The position numbers and the translations under genes were made by a program. A stretch of DNA of 64,000 nucleotides from Dyadobacter fermentans (GTDB lineage: Bacteria; Bacteroidota; Bacteroidia; Cytophagales; Spirosomataceae), in NCBI RefSeq assembly GCF_019924045.1, contig NZ_JAHXBN010000010.1, positions 558,001 to 622,000 of the forward strand, read 5' to 3'. Positions 33,409 to 43,867 of this stretch are shown one piece after another. Below the pieces are notes generated by a model. That model did no database searches. It worked only from the letters and a program-made list of their open reading frames with translations, and was not told the origin of the DNA. Each line of letters starts with the position of its first letter. Within the stretch, counting starts at the first letter, position 1.

Positions 33409-36400
33409 ATGGGAAAACATTACAAGGAGATCATTTGGCAGATCATGAAAATCAGCATTGTCCCGTGTTTGCTCTGGATGCTCTGTGTGCAGCTCTCGTT
33501 GGCCAAAGACCTGCGTGCGCAGGAAATTTTAAGTCAGCGTATATCAATATCCGTTACTGAAATGGATATGGAAAAAGTGCTTGAAAAAATAGAAGGCCAG
33601 ACAAAGGTTCGCTTCATTTACAGCGCCGAGGTAATCCACGCCGAACGGAAAGTGACGCTCGATTACCAGAACCAGCGGCTCGACACCGTGCTGGAAACGC
33701 TGCTCGGTCCGCTGGGAATTGAATACAAGGTTTCCAAAAAGACCATTCTGCTGCGAAAAGCGGCCGAGAAAAAGACATCTTTAAAAACAGAACCTTTTGA
33801 AAATACCGCCCCGCGAGCGCAGACCGACCGCGATATTACCGGCAAAGTGCTCGACGAAAAGGGCGAACCCATCCCCGGCGCAAGTGTGGTGGTGAAGGGG
33901 ACAACGGTGGGGACTTCCACCAATATCGAGGGCATTTACCAGCTTTCGGTGCCCGAGGATAAGGACATTGTGATATTCAGTTTTGTGGGGTACATCAGCC
34001 AGGAAATCCGCATCGGCAATGCCGCGAACCTGGATATTACCCTGAAAGTGGATGAAAAAGCATTGGAAGAAGTGGTCGTCGTAGGTTTCGGCGAGCAGAA
34101 AAAGGTATCAGTGACCGGCTCGGTATCGTCGGTCACGTCGGAAGTATTGCAGCAGAGTTCATCAGCAAGCTTGGCCAACTCTTTGTCGGGACGCTTACCG
34201 GGCCTGACCTCCATCCAATCGGGTGGGGGCCAGCCGGGACGCGATGACGCCACGATGTACCTCCGGGGCGCGGCAACGACCAATGGCCGGAGCCCGCTGA
34301 TCCTCATCGACGGCGTGCCGCGCGACAATATTCGCACGCTCGATGCCAACGAAGTAGCGTCCGTATCCATTTTGAAGGATGCTTCGGCGACGGCCGTTTT
34401 CGGTGTAAGAGGCGCCAACGGGGTGATCCTGATCACGACCAAACGCGGCACTGCGGGTAAGAACGAGCTGACGATCAATGCCGAGCAAAGCTATTCGTCC
34501 TTCACACGCGAGCCCGAACGCCTGCACTCGCTCGAATACATGGCGCTGCGTAATGAGGCCTCCAAAAACGACGGCATTACGCCATTGCCTTTTTCAGAAG
34601 AAACCATGGCGAAGTATGCCAATCCGCTCGCCGGCCTCGACCCGAACGACCCGGATTATGCCCGGAAAGCGATGGTGAGAAAATACATTTACCCGGATCA
34701 CGACTATTACCGGGAATATATCTCACGGTACGCGCCCCAGACGCGCGTGAACATGAATGTGACCGGAGGTACCGACAAGGTCTCCTATTTTGTGAATGGC
34801 GGCTACCTGCATCAGGGCGGTAACCTCAACACCGAGCCGAAATCGGTGTTGGGCTATGATCCCGCTGCTAAAATGGACCGCTATAACTTCCGCGCGAATC
34901 TCGATTATAAGGTCACCAACTCGCTGAAATCGTTCCTGAACATCGGTAGCTACATCGAGCAGGTGAATATGCCGGCAGCGTGGCTCTATGGCAACAGCGA
35001 TACCGGTTGGATGATGAGCGACCTCATTTACCAGGCGCAAACGATATTGCCCATTACGCCCGGCCCAACAACTATCGACGGCTTCGGCGTAGCTCCGGGG
35101 CAGATAGTAGATCCCGGTTACATGGATCGGTCCGCATTCGAGATCATGAACCGAATGGGCGCCCGGAACGAAGTACGCTCGAACCTGAACGCGTCGTTCG
35201 GTGCCGAATGGGATTTGAGTAATGTGATTACAAAGGGTTTGAGCCTGAAAGGGATGCTTTCATACGATTCCAAAGCTACCACGGCTATGCAGGGCAAAAA
35301 ATCCGAAAGGCTTTACCTGGCGGAAGTGGATATGGTAAACGACAAACTGAGCTATGCCGTAAAACGTTCTGACGAATCGCTGCTGACGCTCACGAAAGGC
35401 GCCGATTCGCGCTACAATATCAATGTGCAAGGCTCCATTAACTATGCCCGGGCTTTCGGCAAGCACGACGTGACGGGTATGATCCTCGGCCAGCGCGATA
35501 CCTGGGAATCGACCGGCGGTGAAATTCCGTTCAATGTATTGGGCGTCGCGGCGAGGGCTACCTACGGCTACGACGAGCGCTATCTGGCGGAGGTTAACAT
35601 GGGTTACAATGGCTCCGAACAGTTTGCCCCTGGGCATCGCTACGGTTTTTTTCCCGCGTTTTCGGCCGGTTGGATCATCAGCAATGAGAATTTTCTCAAA
35701 AACAACCGCTACATCACCAATCTCAAACTGCGGGCTTCCTATGGTAAAGTGGGAAATGATAAAATGGGTAGTGCGCGATTTCTTTACCAGAGCAACATCA
35801 CGCTGGGTGGCGATGGTCCGCTGGGGAGCCTGGGCTTGGGGCAGACGATCAACCAGGGCTTGCTGGGTAACCCCAATATCACCTGGGAAATTGCTAAAAA
35901 ACAGAACTACGGCCTGGATTTGCAGATTTTGCGCGACCTCAATCTCTCCGTGGATGTATTCAAAGAGCGCCGCAGCAATATCCTGATCTCCCGTGGAACG
36001 GTACCGGAATTCCAGGGTGTGCCGCTGGGCAATATCCCGAAGGTGAATATGGGATTGGTGGATAACAAAGGTTTTGAAATTGAATTATCCTACAACAAAG
36101 CATTCTCCAAAGATTTCAAGGTGATGGTTTCCGGAAATTACGGCTACAACCACAATGCCGTGAAGTTCCTGGACGAATCTGCGCGGGACGAAACTTATGC
36201 CTACCGCTACCGCTCAACCGGCTTTTCACTCAATCAGTCGTGGGGCTATAAAATCGATTACAGCAATGGGAACGGGTATTTCAATTCAAAAGAAGAGTTG
36301 GATAGTTACCTCAAAACGACCACTTATGGTTTCGGTGAGCCGAGGATCGGCGATTTCAAATACATTGACCTGAACAAGGATGGCGTGATCAACGACAAGG

Positions 36401-36909
36401 ACCAGGCGCCGATCGGCTATTCCAATATTCCGCGCGTGATCTACGGCCTCTCGCTCACTTTCGAATACAAGGGTTTCGACCTCACGACATTCTTTCAGGG
36501 GGTAGGCAAATATTCGAGCAACTATTCCCAGCAAGGGGTGTATGAGTACATTATCCGGGGGACTTATTTTGACTACCACAAAACAGCCTGGACACCCGAA
36601 AGGTATGCTGCCGGCGAGAAGATCACCTATCCGGCCCTCAGCACGCATAGCAATACCAACCACAATGCGAATGACTTTTTCGTCATGAACCGCTCGTTCA
36701 CACGCCTGAAAAACCTGGTACTCGGTTACACGTTGCCCGCAGGCTCGCTGAAGGCGGTAGGTGTGAGTAAAATGCGACTGTATGTGAGCGCGCAGAACTA
36801 CTTCACATGGGCGCATTTGAAAATGGGCCACCTCGACCCCGAGAACGATGCTTCGCTGGGTTACCCGGTTACCAAAATGGCCAATTTCGGTTTGAACATC
36901 ACTTTCTAA
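33409..36909 (+). CDS. SusC/RagA-type TonB-dependent transporter with STN domain
   Basis: The 1166-residue outer-membrane transporter has an unusually long N-terminal region. After the signal (to about residue 38) come an STN domain (about 47-117, VLEKIEGQTKVRFIYS), a carboxypeptidase-regulatory-like domain (about 142-217, GKVLDEKGEPIPGASVVVKGT), a TonB box VVVVGFG, the plug (LANSLSGRLPGLTSIQSGGG) and the 22-strand barrel. The STN domain is the part that signals to FecR, so this copy should couple uptake of glycan fragments to sigma release. It pairs with the SusD gene 12 bases downstream. The second SusC in the locus lacks STN. Substrate unknown. Confidence 0.95.
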   Translation: MGKHYKEIIWQIMKISIVPCLLWMLCVQLSLAKDLRAQEILSQRISISVTEMDMEKVLEKIEGQTKVRFIYSAEVIHAERKVTLDYQNQRLDTVLETLLGPLGIEYKVSKKTILLRKAAEKKTSLKTEPFENTAPRAQTDRDITGKVLDEKGEPIPGASVVVKGTTVGTSTNIEGIYQLSVPEDKDIVIFSFVGYISQEIRIGNAANLDITLKVDEKALEEVVVVGFGEQKKVSVTGSVSSVTSEVLQQSSSASLANSLSGRLPGLTSIQSGGGQPGRDDATMYLRGAATTNGRSPLILIDGVPRDNIRTLDANEVASVSILKDASATAVFGVRGANGVILITTKRGTAGKNELTINAEQSYSSFTREPERLHSLEYMALRNEASKNDGITPLPFSEETMAKYANPLAGLDPNDPDYARKAMVRKYIYPDHDYYREYISRYAPQTRVNMNVTGGTDKVSYFVNGGYLHQGGNLNTEPKSVLGYDPAAKMDRYNFRANLDYKVTNSLKSFLNIGSYIEQVNMPAAWLYGNSDTGWMMSDLIYQAQTILPITPGPTTIDGFGVAPGQIVDPGYMDRSAFEIMNRMGARNEVRSNLNASFGAEWDLSNVITKGLSLKGMLSYDSKATTAMQGKKSERLYLAEVDMVNDKLSYAVKRSDESLLTLTKGADSRYNINVQGSINYARAFGKHDVTGMILGQRDTWESTGGEIPFNVLGVAARATYGYDERYLAEVNMGYNGSEQFAPGHRYGFFPAFSAGWIISNENFLKNNRYITNLKLRASYGKVGNDKMGSARFLYQSNITLGGDGPLGSLGLGQTINQGLLGNPNITWEIAKKQNYGLDLQILRDLNLSVDVFKERRSNILISRGTVPEFQGVPLGNIPKVNMGLVDNKGFEIELSYNKAFSKDFKVMVSGNYGYNHNAVKFLDESARDETYAYRYRSTGFSLNQSWGYKIDYSNGNGYFNSKEELDSYLKTTTYGFGEPRIGDFKYIDLNKDGVINDKDQAPIGYSNIPRVIYGLSLTFEYKGFDLTTFFQGVGKYSSNYSQQGVYEYIIRGTYFDYHKTAWTPERYAAGEKITYPALSTHSNTNHNANDFFVMNRSFTRLKNLVLGYTLPAGSLKAVGVSKMRLYVSAQNYFTWAHLKMGHLDPENDASLGYPVTKMANFGLNITF

Positions 36910-36921
36910 TAGCGCCGCAAT

Positions 36922-38820
36922 ATGAGAATGAGAGCTTTACGATATGCATTGATACTGGCGATGCTTACAGTCACTTCCTGCAAGGACGTGCTGGACATGG
37001 CCCCGGACGGCAAGCTAACCATGGATGAGATTTTCGCCGATAACGACAAAACCGGCGCATTCCTGAACAGCTGTTATGCCAATATTCCCGTAAAGGGCAC
37101 ACGTTACTTCTTTTGGAGCCGCGGGCCGGTGAATTGGAGCGACGAGAGCTGGGATACCGACGCCGAGGCCGAATCATGGATCATGTCGGGGCGGATGTAC
37201 AATGGCGACGCTTCCGCCGGCAACCACCCGATCACCAACATCAGTGCCGAGGCCGGTAATGGCGATTACTGGGCGCGCTATTGGAGCGCCATCCGCAACT
37301 GCACGCTGTTCATCAGCCGCATCGACAAGGCCACGGTCCGCAATCCGGCCGACCGCGCCCGCTGGAAAGCCGAGGCGCATTTGCTTCGCGCCTATTATTA
37401 TTCCGAACTCTTGAAATGGTTTGGTGCCGTGCTGCCGATAGAGCGTGAGCCTTACGACTTTCAGCAGGACTTTTCGAATGTCACGAAAGCCGGCTATTAC
37501 GAGGTTGTCAAATTCATCATGGAAGATTGCGACGTAGCATTAGGCACGGCCGAACTACCCTGGCGCATTACGACCGACAGCGAAGGCGGTCGTTTGAACA
37601 AGGCGCTGGCGGAGGCGATCAAATCCAAAATGATCCTTTTTGCGGCCAGCCCGATGAATAATGCAGGCAAGGATTATTGGCAGGAGGCTTATCAGGTAAA
37701 TAAAACTTCGCTGGAAAACCTTCGGGCGAACGGGTACGAGCTGTACAACAAGGTGAATCTGCCGCAGACCTATTTATCGGACGTGGCTTTCCTCGGGCCT
37801 GATAAGAACGAAAAAACGGCGCTTTACAACGAGTATTTTACGCAAACCATGAAGTATGCGCCTAACCCTGTGGACCGTGAAACGATATTTCAGAGCCGCG
37901 AAAACCAGGGAAATATCTGGAATATCGATGGAATTGGCTCGCAGGACGGCTACAAATCGGGCACTTGCCCTACGCAGGAACTCGTGGATGCCTACGAAAC
38001 CATCGACGGCCAGCCGGTACTTGACCTTGATAAACCGTATCTCGACGAGCAGCATTTACAGCCGAATTATAACACGGCCAACAAAACCTACGATCCGAAA
38101 AACCCGTACGCCAAACGGGATCCGCGGTTTTATGCTTCCATTTATTATAATGGTTCCAAAAGAAAGGCCATGTGGAATTTTGCGGAAGCGCCGGAATCAT
38201 TTGAAAATTATCCCGCGCCCATTGGTAACCGTACCCGCGTGATTGCTACTTACAAAAACGAGCCGCAGACGGGCATCCACCCGAGCACGCGCAAAGCTAC
38301 CCGCACGGGCTACTACGAGCGGAAATTCCTGCACCCGAATTCCGGCGGGGATAACCCCATCGCCGGGGCCAACTGGAAGCTGTTTCGCCTGGGTGAGGTG
38401 ATCCTCAATTTTGCAGAAGCCGCCGCAGAGGCCGGTCAGCTGGCAGATGCCGCCAAGGCCGTGAACGAGATCCGCGCCCGCGCCGGAATGCCCGCATTAC
38501 CCGCCTCACTTTCGAAAGCGGATTTGGTCACGCGCATTCGCGCCGAGCGGCGGGTGGAGCTGGCCATGGAGGAAAATCGCTATTTCGATCTCCGGCGCTG
38601 GTCGAAACCGGCCGATGATCTCTCGAAAACGGACCGTTGGGTAACTGCTATGGAAATCACCCGCAATGCCGACGGCTCCTTCACATACGCCCGCAGGCCT
38701 GTCCGTGCGACCGAGCGCAAGAACTACACCAACAAGTTCCTGTGGGTGCCCATCCCGCTGAACGAAGCAAACCGCCTCCGCTCCATTACCGGGGCCGACT
38801 GGCAAAATGCAGGTTGGTAA
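36922..38820 (+). CDS. SusD/RagB-type glycan-binding lipoprotein
   Basis: The 632-residue protein has a lipobox TVTSC (Cys about 20) followed by KDVLDM. The SusD fold is supported by the N-terminal CKDVLDMAPDGKLTMDEIFADNDKTGAFLNSCYANIP segment and the TPR-like helices around RARWKAEAHLLRAYYYSELLKWFG. The C-terminal RagB part has VNEIRARAGMPALPASLSKADLVTRIRAERRVELAMEENRYFDLRRW. SusD proteins cap the paired SusC barrel and capture oligosaccharides at the surface. It directly follows the STN-bearing SusC and precedes a second SusC/SusD pair. No calcium-binding loop or enzymatic site is evident. Ligand unknown. Confidence 0.95.
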   Translation: MRMRALRYALILAMLTVTSCKDVLDMAPDGKLTMDEIFADNDKTGAFLNSCYANIPVKGTRYFFWSRGPVNWSDESWDTDAEAESWIMSGRMYNGDASAGNHPITNISAEAGNGDYWARYWSAIRNCTLFISRIDKATVRNPADRARWKAEAHLLRAYYYSELLKWFGAVLPIEREPYDFQQDFSNVTKAGYYEVVKFIMEDCDVALGTAELPWRITTDSEGGRLNKALAEAIKSKMILFAASPMNNAGKDYWQEAYQVNKTSLENLRANGYELYNKVNLPQTYLSDVAFLGPDKNEKTALYNEYFTQTMKYAPNPVDRETIFQSRENQGNIWNIDGIGSQDGYKSGTCPTQELVDAYETIDGQPVLDLDKPYLDEQHLQPNYNTANKTYDPKNPYAKRDPRFYASIYYNGSKRKAMWNFAEAPESFENYPAPIGNRTRVIATYKNEPQTGIHPSTRKATRTGYYERKFLHPNSGGDNPIAGANWKLFRLGEVILNFAEAAAEAGQLADAAKAVNEIRARAGMPALPASLSKADLVTRIRAERRVELAMEENRYFDLRRWSKPADDLSKTDRWVTAMEITRNADGSFTYARRPVRATERKNYTNKFLWVPIPLNEANRLRSITGADWQNAGW

Positions 38821-38853
38821 TCAATGGCCTTTAAAGACTAGATCTTCAAGAAT

Positions 38854-41800
38854 ATGATACATTATATCCAAACGAAATTAATCCTGGCATTGGCTTGCCT
38901 GCTGGCCGGTATGCCGCTTTACGCGCAGGAACTGCCCGGCACGGTGGCAGGAACAGTGCTGAACGAGTTCGGCCAGCCGCTTGCAGGTGTGACTATCCTT
39001 TCCGAAAACGGCAAAAACGGCACGTCTACCAATATCAAAGGCGAATTTGCCATGACGGTCGATGACGGCAGTCGTGCATTGGTGTTTTCGCTTTATGGCT
39101 ACGGCAATGAGAAAGTGGCTCTTTCGGAAAAGCAGGAAATGGCTGTGCGCCTGAAATGGGATGCCCACTTCAAAGACGAAGTAGTACAGCTGGGCTACAC
39201 ATCCCAACTGCGCAACGAACTCTCCGGAGCGGTATCGACTGTGAAAGGAGAGGAGCTGGAAAAGTCGCCCGTCGCCAATCTGACGCAAACTTTGGCGGGC
39301 CGGCTTTCGGGCCTTACCACGCAGGAGGCATTCTCCGAACTTTCGCGGGCAACGACGAACCTGTCTATTCGCGGCCTTTCAGCAGCCCGCACAAATGGCC
39401 CGCTGGTGATCATCGACGGCATTATTAATGCTTATAATAGTAATCAGACGCTGGAATACATCACCGCCAATGAAATCGAATCCATTACGGTACTGAAAGA
39501 TGCTTCCACGCAAGCATTGTACGGTATTCAGGGTGCAAATGGATTGTTGGTGATCACCACCAAACGCGGCAGGAGGGGCCCTTTACAGATCAAGACGCGC
39601 TTTGACCAGTCTATGCAGCAGGTTACCACCAAGCTCGCCTTTTACAATGCCGCCGAATATGCCGAAATGCGCAACCAGGCGGCATGGAATGACGGTTTGG
39701 GCGCGAATTACCTGTTCAGCCAGCAGCAGGTTGAAGGCTATCGCTCGGGGCAGAACCGCGATTTGTACCCTAGCAACAACTGGTACGACCGCTATCTCAA
39801 AAATTTCGCGGCCATGCAGCGCGCCAGTGTGAATGTGACCGGCGGCAATGATAAGGTTCAGTTTTTCTCGAACATCAATTTCATGCACCAGGGCGGCTAT
39901 TTCAAAACGGATCAGCCGCGCTACGACCCGAACGCGAACAATATTTGGGTTAATTATCGCTCCAATATTGATATGAGCCTGAACCGCTACCTGAAAGCAT
40001 TCATCCGCCTCGCGGGTAATGTGAAGCGCGAGCGCACGCCAGGCGGCGCGAGCAATGCGGAGGTGTATAAAAGCATTTTCCAGATTCCGGCGACTGTTTA
40101 CGGACCGGTGACGCCGGTGGTAACCAGTGCATCGGGCGAAGTGCTCGACGCCGGAGGGAAAGTGATCACGACCGAGCGCGTGGAATCGCCAACCTACGGT
40201 ATGCTCAATCGCACGGGGTACACCAGGCACACCGTCACCAATATCGTGTCCCAGTTTGGTTTGGACCTCGATATGGGTTTTCTCACCAAAGGCCTGAACC
40301 TGACGGGTACCATGGCTTACCAGACCAATTCCGTGGGAAGCCTTTTTACCAAGCAGGACTACGAACGCTGGGTGCAAGCCAGTGACTCGGCATTGACATT
40401 TACCAAAAAAGGTGCGCAGAACAACACGCCGCTGGCCTATTCCAAGGGCCATTCCTACTATTACCATCTTACCTATAACATTGTGGCAAACTACAAGCGC
40501 GATTTCGGACGGCACCAGGTGGGAGCAATGGCCTATATGTTTTACCAGAACCTGACAAAGGCCGACAACTCATCGCCCGGGCTGCTTCCCTACAACCGCG
40601 TAAGCTCGGGATTTGAGGTTTCCTATGGGTTTGATAACCGCTATTTAATGAAGCTCGACCTCGGCTATTCGGGTTCGGAGCAGTACGCCCGGAATGTGCG
40701 CTATACCAGCACACCGGCCATTTCGGCGGCGTGGGTGGTGTCCAACGAGCCGTTTTTGAAGAACAATGCATTTCTCACCAACCTGAAACTCCGCGCTTCC
40801 TACGGCAAAACCGCCAACGACCAAAGCGGGCTGATGCGCTTCGCTTACCTGGACAATGTGACCGTCAAGGGCGGCGGCCCGATCGGTTCCCTGCAATACC
40901 TGGTCGAGGAAGGCCAGGTGGGGAATCCCAATATCCGGGCGGAAGTTTCCAAAAAGCAAAACTTCGGGATTGATCTCGGTTTGATGAATGCACTGTCGGT
41001 ATCGGTGGACGTGTTCAAGGAGCGGATGGACAACATGGTGGTAGGCGCGCTGTCGACGATCCCGCTTTACCAGGGCATTCCTTTGGAGAATTATCCCAAA
41101 ATCAATGCGGGGGTTTTCGAGAATAAGGGTGTGGATATCAATGTGGGTTATGCCAAAAGGTTTAACAAAGACATTTCCGTTCACGCGGGGCTGATGCTGA
41201 GCTATGCCAAGAACAAGGTCATCAGCTGGAACGAGGCGCGCAAAACGGAGGATTACGCCTATCGTAAATGGGAGGAAGGTTATGCATTCGGGCAGGCATT
41301 TGGTTACCGTGTGGATTACAGCAATGGAAACGGCTTTTTCAACTCGCAGCAAGAAATCGATAACAGCAACCTCGCATACAGTTTTGGCACGCCTCGTCCC
41401 GGTGATTTGAAATACCAGGACCTCAATGCCGACGGTAAAATCGACGAGCGCGACAAGGCACCGATCGGTACGGGCGTGTTACCCAGCATGATCTACGGCA
41501 TTTCAGCCGGTTTTACCTATAAAGACTTCGATCTGAGCGTGCTCTTCCAGGGAGTGGGCAACTATTCTTCCATGTATAGTGGCACCGGCGTCTTCGAAAC
41601 CGATTACGACGGCGTGTTCGGCTCACTGCATCGCAACGCGTGGACGGCCGAGCGGTATGCGGCGGGAGAGAAGATTACCTCGCCCGCATTATCGCTGGCG
41701 CGGACCGTGAACCACGAAGCGAGCGATTATTACCTGTACGACCGTTCGTATGTGCGGCTCAAAAACGTCGAGCTGTCATATACGCTGCCGCTTTCCATCT

Positions 41801-41961
41801 CTAAACTCATTCGGGCGGATAAACTGAGGGTGCTGGTAAGCGGGCAGAACCTCATTACCTGGGACAAGATGAAATCCGGCGATTTTGGCCCCGAAGGAGA
41901 TGGTTACCTGGCCTTTCCGGTGTACCGGGTTTACAATGCGGGTATCAGTGTGACTTTCTAA
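38854..41961 (+). CDS. Second SusC/RagA-type TonB-dependent transporter (no STN)
   Basis: The 1035-residue outer-membrane transporter has a signal peptide (to about residue 24) and a carboxypeptidase-regulatory-like domain (about 30-105, AGTVLNEFGQPLAGVTIL). A TonB-box-like DEVVQLGY, the plug (LTQTLAGRLSGLTTQEAF, LVIIDGIINAYN) and a barrel follow. It is a distant paralogue of the SusC at 33409; many C-terminal barrel segments correspond (for example the GYRVDYSNGNGFFNSQQE and KYQDLNADGKIDERDKAPIG blocks). It lacks the STN domain, so it probably transports without sensing. It lies 33 bases after the first SusD and 9 before its own SusD. The duplication suggests related but not identical ligands. 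Confidence 0.95.
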   Translation: MIHYIQTKLILALACLLAGMPLYAQELPGTVAGTVLNEFGQPLAGVTILSENGKNGTSTNIKGEFAMTVDDGSRALVFSLYGYGNEKVALSEKQEMAVRLKWDAHFKDEVVQLGYTSQLRNELSGAVSTVKGEELEKSPVANLTQTLAGRLSGLTTQEAFSELSRATTNLSIRGLSAARTNGPLVIIDGIINAYNSNQTLEYITANEIESITVLKDASTQALYGIQGANGLLVITTKRGRRGPLQIKTRFDQSMQQVTTKLAFYNAAEYAEMRNQAAWNDGLGANYLFSQQQVEGYRSGQNRDLYPSNNWYDRYLKNFAAMQRASVNVTGGNDKVQFFSNINFMHQGGYFKTDQPRYDPNANNIWVNYRSNIDMSLNRYLKAFIRLAGNVKRERTPGGASNAEVYKSIFQIPATVYGPVTPVVTSASGEVLDAGGKVITTERVESPTYGMLNRTGYTRHTVTNIVSQFGLDLDMGFLTKGLNLTGTMAYQTNSVGSLFTKQDYERWVQASDSALTFTKKGAQNNTPLAYSKGHSYYYHLTYNIVANYKRDFGRHQVGAMAYMFYQNLTKADNSSPGLLPYNRVSSGFEVSYGFDNRYLMKLDLGYSGSEQYARNVRYTSTPAISAAWVVSNEPFLKNNAFLTNLKLRASYGKTANDQSGLMRFAYLDNVTVKGGGPIGSLQYLVEEGQVGNPNIRAEVSKKQNFGIDLGLMNALSVSVDVFKERMDNMVVGALSTIPLYQGIPLENYPKINAGVFENKGVDINVGYAKRFNKDISVHAGLMLSYAKNKVISWNEARKTEDYAYRKWEEGYAFGQAFGYRVDYSNGNGFFNSQQEIDNSNLAYSFGTPRPGDLKYQDLNADGKIDERDKAPIGTGVLPSMIYGISAGFTYKDFDLSVLFQGVGNYSSMYSGTGVFETDYDGVFGSLHRNAWTAERYAAGEKITSPALSLARTVNHEASDYYLYDRSYVRLKNVELSYTLPLSISKLIRADKLRVLVSGQNLITWDKMKSGDFGPEGDGYLAFPVYRVYNAGISVTF

Positions 41962-41970
41962 ATCAGGTTT

Positions 41971-43746
41971 TTGGATATGAAAAAATACAAACTTCTTCTG
42001 CTGACTTCGGCGATTACCGGCCTGCTGGCTGCCTGCAACGAGCAGCTGGACCTGCCCACCGACGGCCGCATTACCATGGACCAGGTTTTCAGCGATTACA
42101 ACCGGACGCGCGGCTATTTGAATTCCTGCTATGGTTCTGTTCCCAAACCCTATATGGACCGCGCCTCGTTCACCGACGAAGCCCAGGACGCCGACGACAT
42201 TACCCCCGGCTCGCGCTATATCGTGTGGTATGGAGGCAATGTCACCTCCAATACTTATCGACAAAACTCTGCTGACGGCAGTCCATGGGGGGATTTGTAC
42301 GAGGCTATCCGCAAATGCAATGTGTTTATTGAGAACATTAAAACTGCTCCCGTGTATGCGAGCGAAGGCGAGAAAAATGCCTGGACAGCGCAGGCGCACA
42401 CGCTGCGGGCGTTGTATTACCTGCAACTGATCAAGCGCTATGGCGGTGTCCCGATTTTTGACAAGCCGCTGGGCATCGACCATGATTTTTCGACCGACAA
42501 ACGTGCGAAGTTCTCGGAGGTAGTGACATTCATTTTGTCGGATTGTGATAAAGCATTGTCTTACCCGGCCACGCGTGAGGGCTTGCCCTGGGAGATTTAT
42601 GACAATCAATACGGGATTATGACGCGGGCGGTGGCTTATGCGGTCAAAAGCCAGGCCGTGACCTACGCCGCTTCCCCGCTATGGAGCGATGGCACTTACA
42701 CCTGGGCGAAGGCGACGGAGATCAATGCGGAGGCACTGGCGCAATGCCTGGCTAATGGTTACCGGCTCTTCGATGAGAAACCGGCGGCCAATATTGCCCA
42801 AAATGCCTATGCGCTATTTTTCTTCACCAGCTCCAACGACCAGCGCGCTACCGATAAGGAAACCATTTACCACGCAGGCGATAAAATGCAGGTATGGCGC
42901 TACGCGGGCATGCCTACCAACCCGGGTATGGAGCGCACCGGCCCATGCCCGACGCAGGACATGGTCGACGCATACGAAATGGCCAATGGCGAAGCGCCGA
43001 TTACCGGTTATTCTGACGAAAGCCGGACAGTTCCCATAGTCAATGCGAAGTCGGGATACAAAGAAGATGACCCCTATGCGGGCCGCGACCCGCGTTTTTA
43101 TGCTTCCATTTATTACAATGGCGCTGTCCGTAATCTGGATCAGCCGGCAGGGAAAAAGGTGGAGACGTTTGTGGGCGGTGCCGAGGAGATTTCGGATATC
43201 AACCGGAAGCATACCCGCACAGGCTACTATTTGAGAAAGTTCAACAACTTCCGTTCGGGGCAGGATAATGACGCCGACGGGGCAGTGCGTTTGCTGAGGC
43301 TGGCAGAGCTGTATCTGAATTTCGCGGAATCCGCTTACCAGTCGGCCGGGCCGGATGTGCCGGTGAAGGCGGGTGCATTCTCGATGTCGGCCCGGGACGC
43401 GGTGAATGCCGTACGCACCCGTGCCGGAATGCCGGGCTTTCCGTTGGGTATGACCAAGGAGGCATTCGAGAAGAAATACCGCAACGAGCGCCGCATTGAG
43501 CTGGCATTTGAAGAACACCGTTTCTTCGACGTCCGTCGCTGGAAAATCCTTGATCAGACCGACCGCTTCGTGACAGGTATGCGTATTACCAAAAGCGGCT
43601 CCAATTTTGTTTACAAACGCTTTAAATTCCAGAATCGCAATGCATTCTCGGATAAGTACCTCATGTACCCGATTGACCAGAATGAAGTCGACAAAATCAT
43701 CGGCCTTTCGGGATCCGACTGGCAGAACCCGGGCTGGCTGGATTGA
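41971..43746 (+). CDS. Second SusD/RagB-type lipoprotein
   Basis: The 591-residue protein has a lipobox LLAAC (Cys about 22) followed by NEQLDLPTDGRITMDQVFSDYNRTRGYLNSCYGSVP, the standard SusD start. The helical core LRALYYLQLIKRYGGVPIFDKPL and the RagB-type end RDAVNAVRTRAGMPGFPLGMTKEAFEKKYRNERRIELAFEEHRFFDVRRW are present. It pairs with the SusC at 38854, 9 bases upstream. It differs from the first SusD mostly in the central loop region, where ligand specificity usually resides. The stop codon overlaps the start of a 17-bp inverted repeat (43745), which separates it from the hydrolase-like genes. Ligand unknown. Confidence 0.95.
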   Translation: MDMKKYKLLLLTSAITGLLAACNEQLDLPTDGRITMDQVFSDYNRTRGYLNSCYGSVPKPYMDRASFTDEAQDADDITPGSRYIVWYGGNVTSNTYRQNSADGSPWGDLYEAIRKCNVFIENIKTAPVYASEGEKNAWTAQAHTLRALYYLQLIKRYGGVPIFDKPLGIDHDFSTDKRAKFSEVVTFILSDCDKALSYPATREGLPWEIYDNQYGIMTRAVAYAVKSQAVTYAASPLWSDGTYTWAKATEINAEALAQCLANGYRLFDEKPAANIAQNAYALFFFTSSNDQRATDKETIYHAGDKMQVWRYAGMPTNPGMERTGPCPTQDMVDAYEMANGEAPITGYSDESRTVPIVNAKSGYKEDDPYAGRDPRFYASIYYNGAVRNLDQPAGKKVETFVGGAEEISDINRKHTRTGYYLRKFNNFRSGQDNDADGAVRLLRLAELYLNFAESAYQSAGPDVPVKAGAFSMSARDAVNAVRTRAGMPGFPLGMTKEAFEKKYRNERRIELAFEEHRFFDVRRWKILDQTDRFVTGMRITKSGSNFVYKRFKFQNRNAFSDKYLMYPIDQNEVDKIIGLSGSDWQNPGWLD

Positions 43747-43828
43747 CCACTGACGGCCGACCGCCGACCGCGGACCGCCGAGGGTAGGGCTCATTCATAA
43801 AGCCATCGGCTGTCGGCCGTCAGTGGTC
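43745..43828. repeat. Inverted-repeat element between SusD and the GH71/99-like gene
   Basis: A perfect 17-bp repeat (GACCACTGACGGCCGAC at 43745-43761, its complement at 43812-43828) is flanked by further GACCGCC/GGCGGTC runs. It overlaps the SusD stop codon. It lacks a T-run, so it looks like a REP-type intergenic repeat or an mRNA-stabilising hairpin more than a terminator. Confidence 0.65.
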
Positions 43829-43867
43829 GGCGGTCAAACTTACACTTTCATCAAAAGGCTTACATCT

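Noticed and set aside
39583..40515. 310-residue minus-strand frame inside the second SusC
   Set aside because: Shadow of a confidently assigned TonB-dependent transporter.
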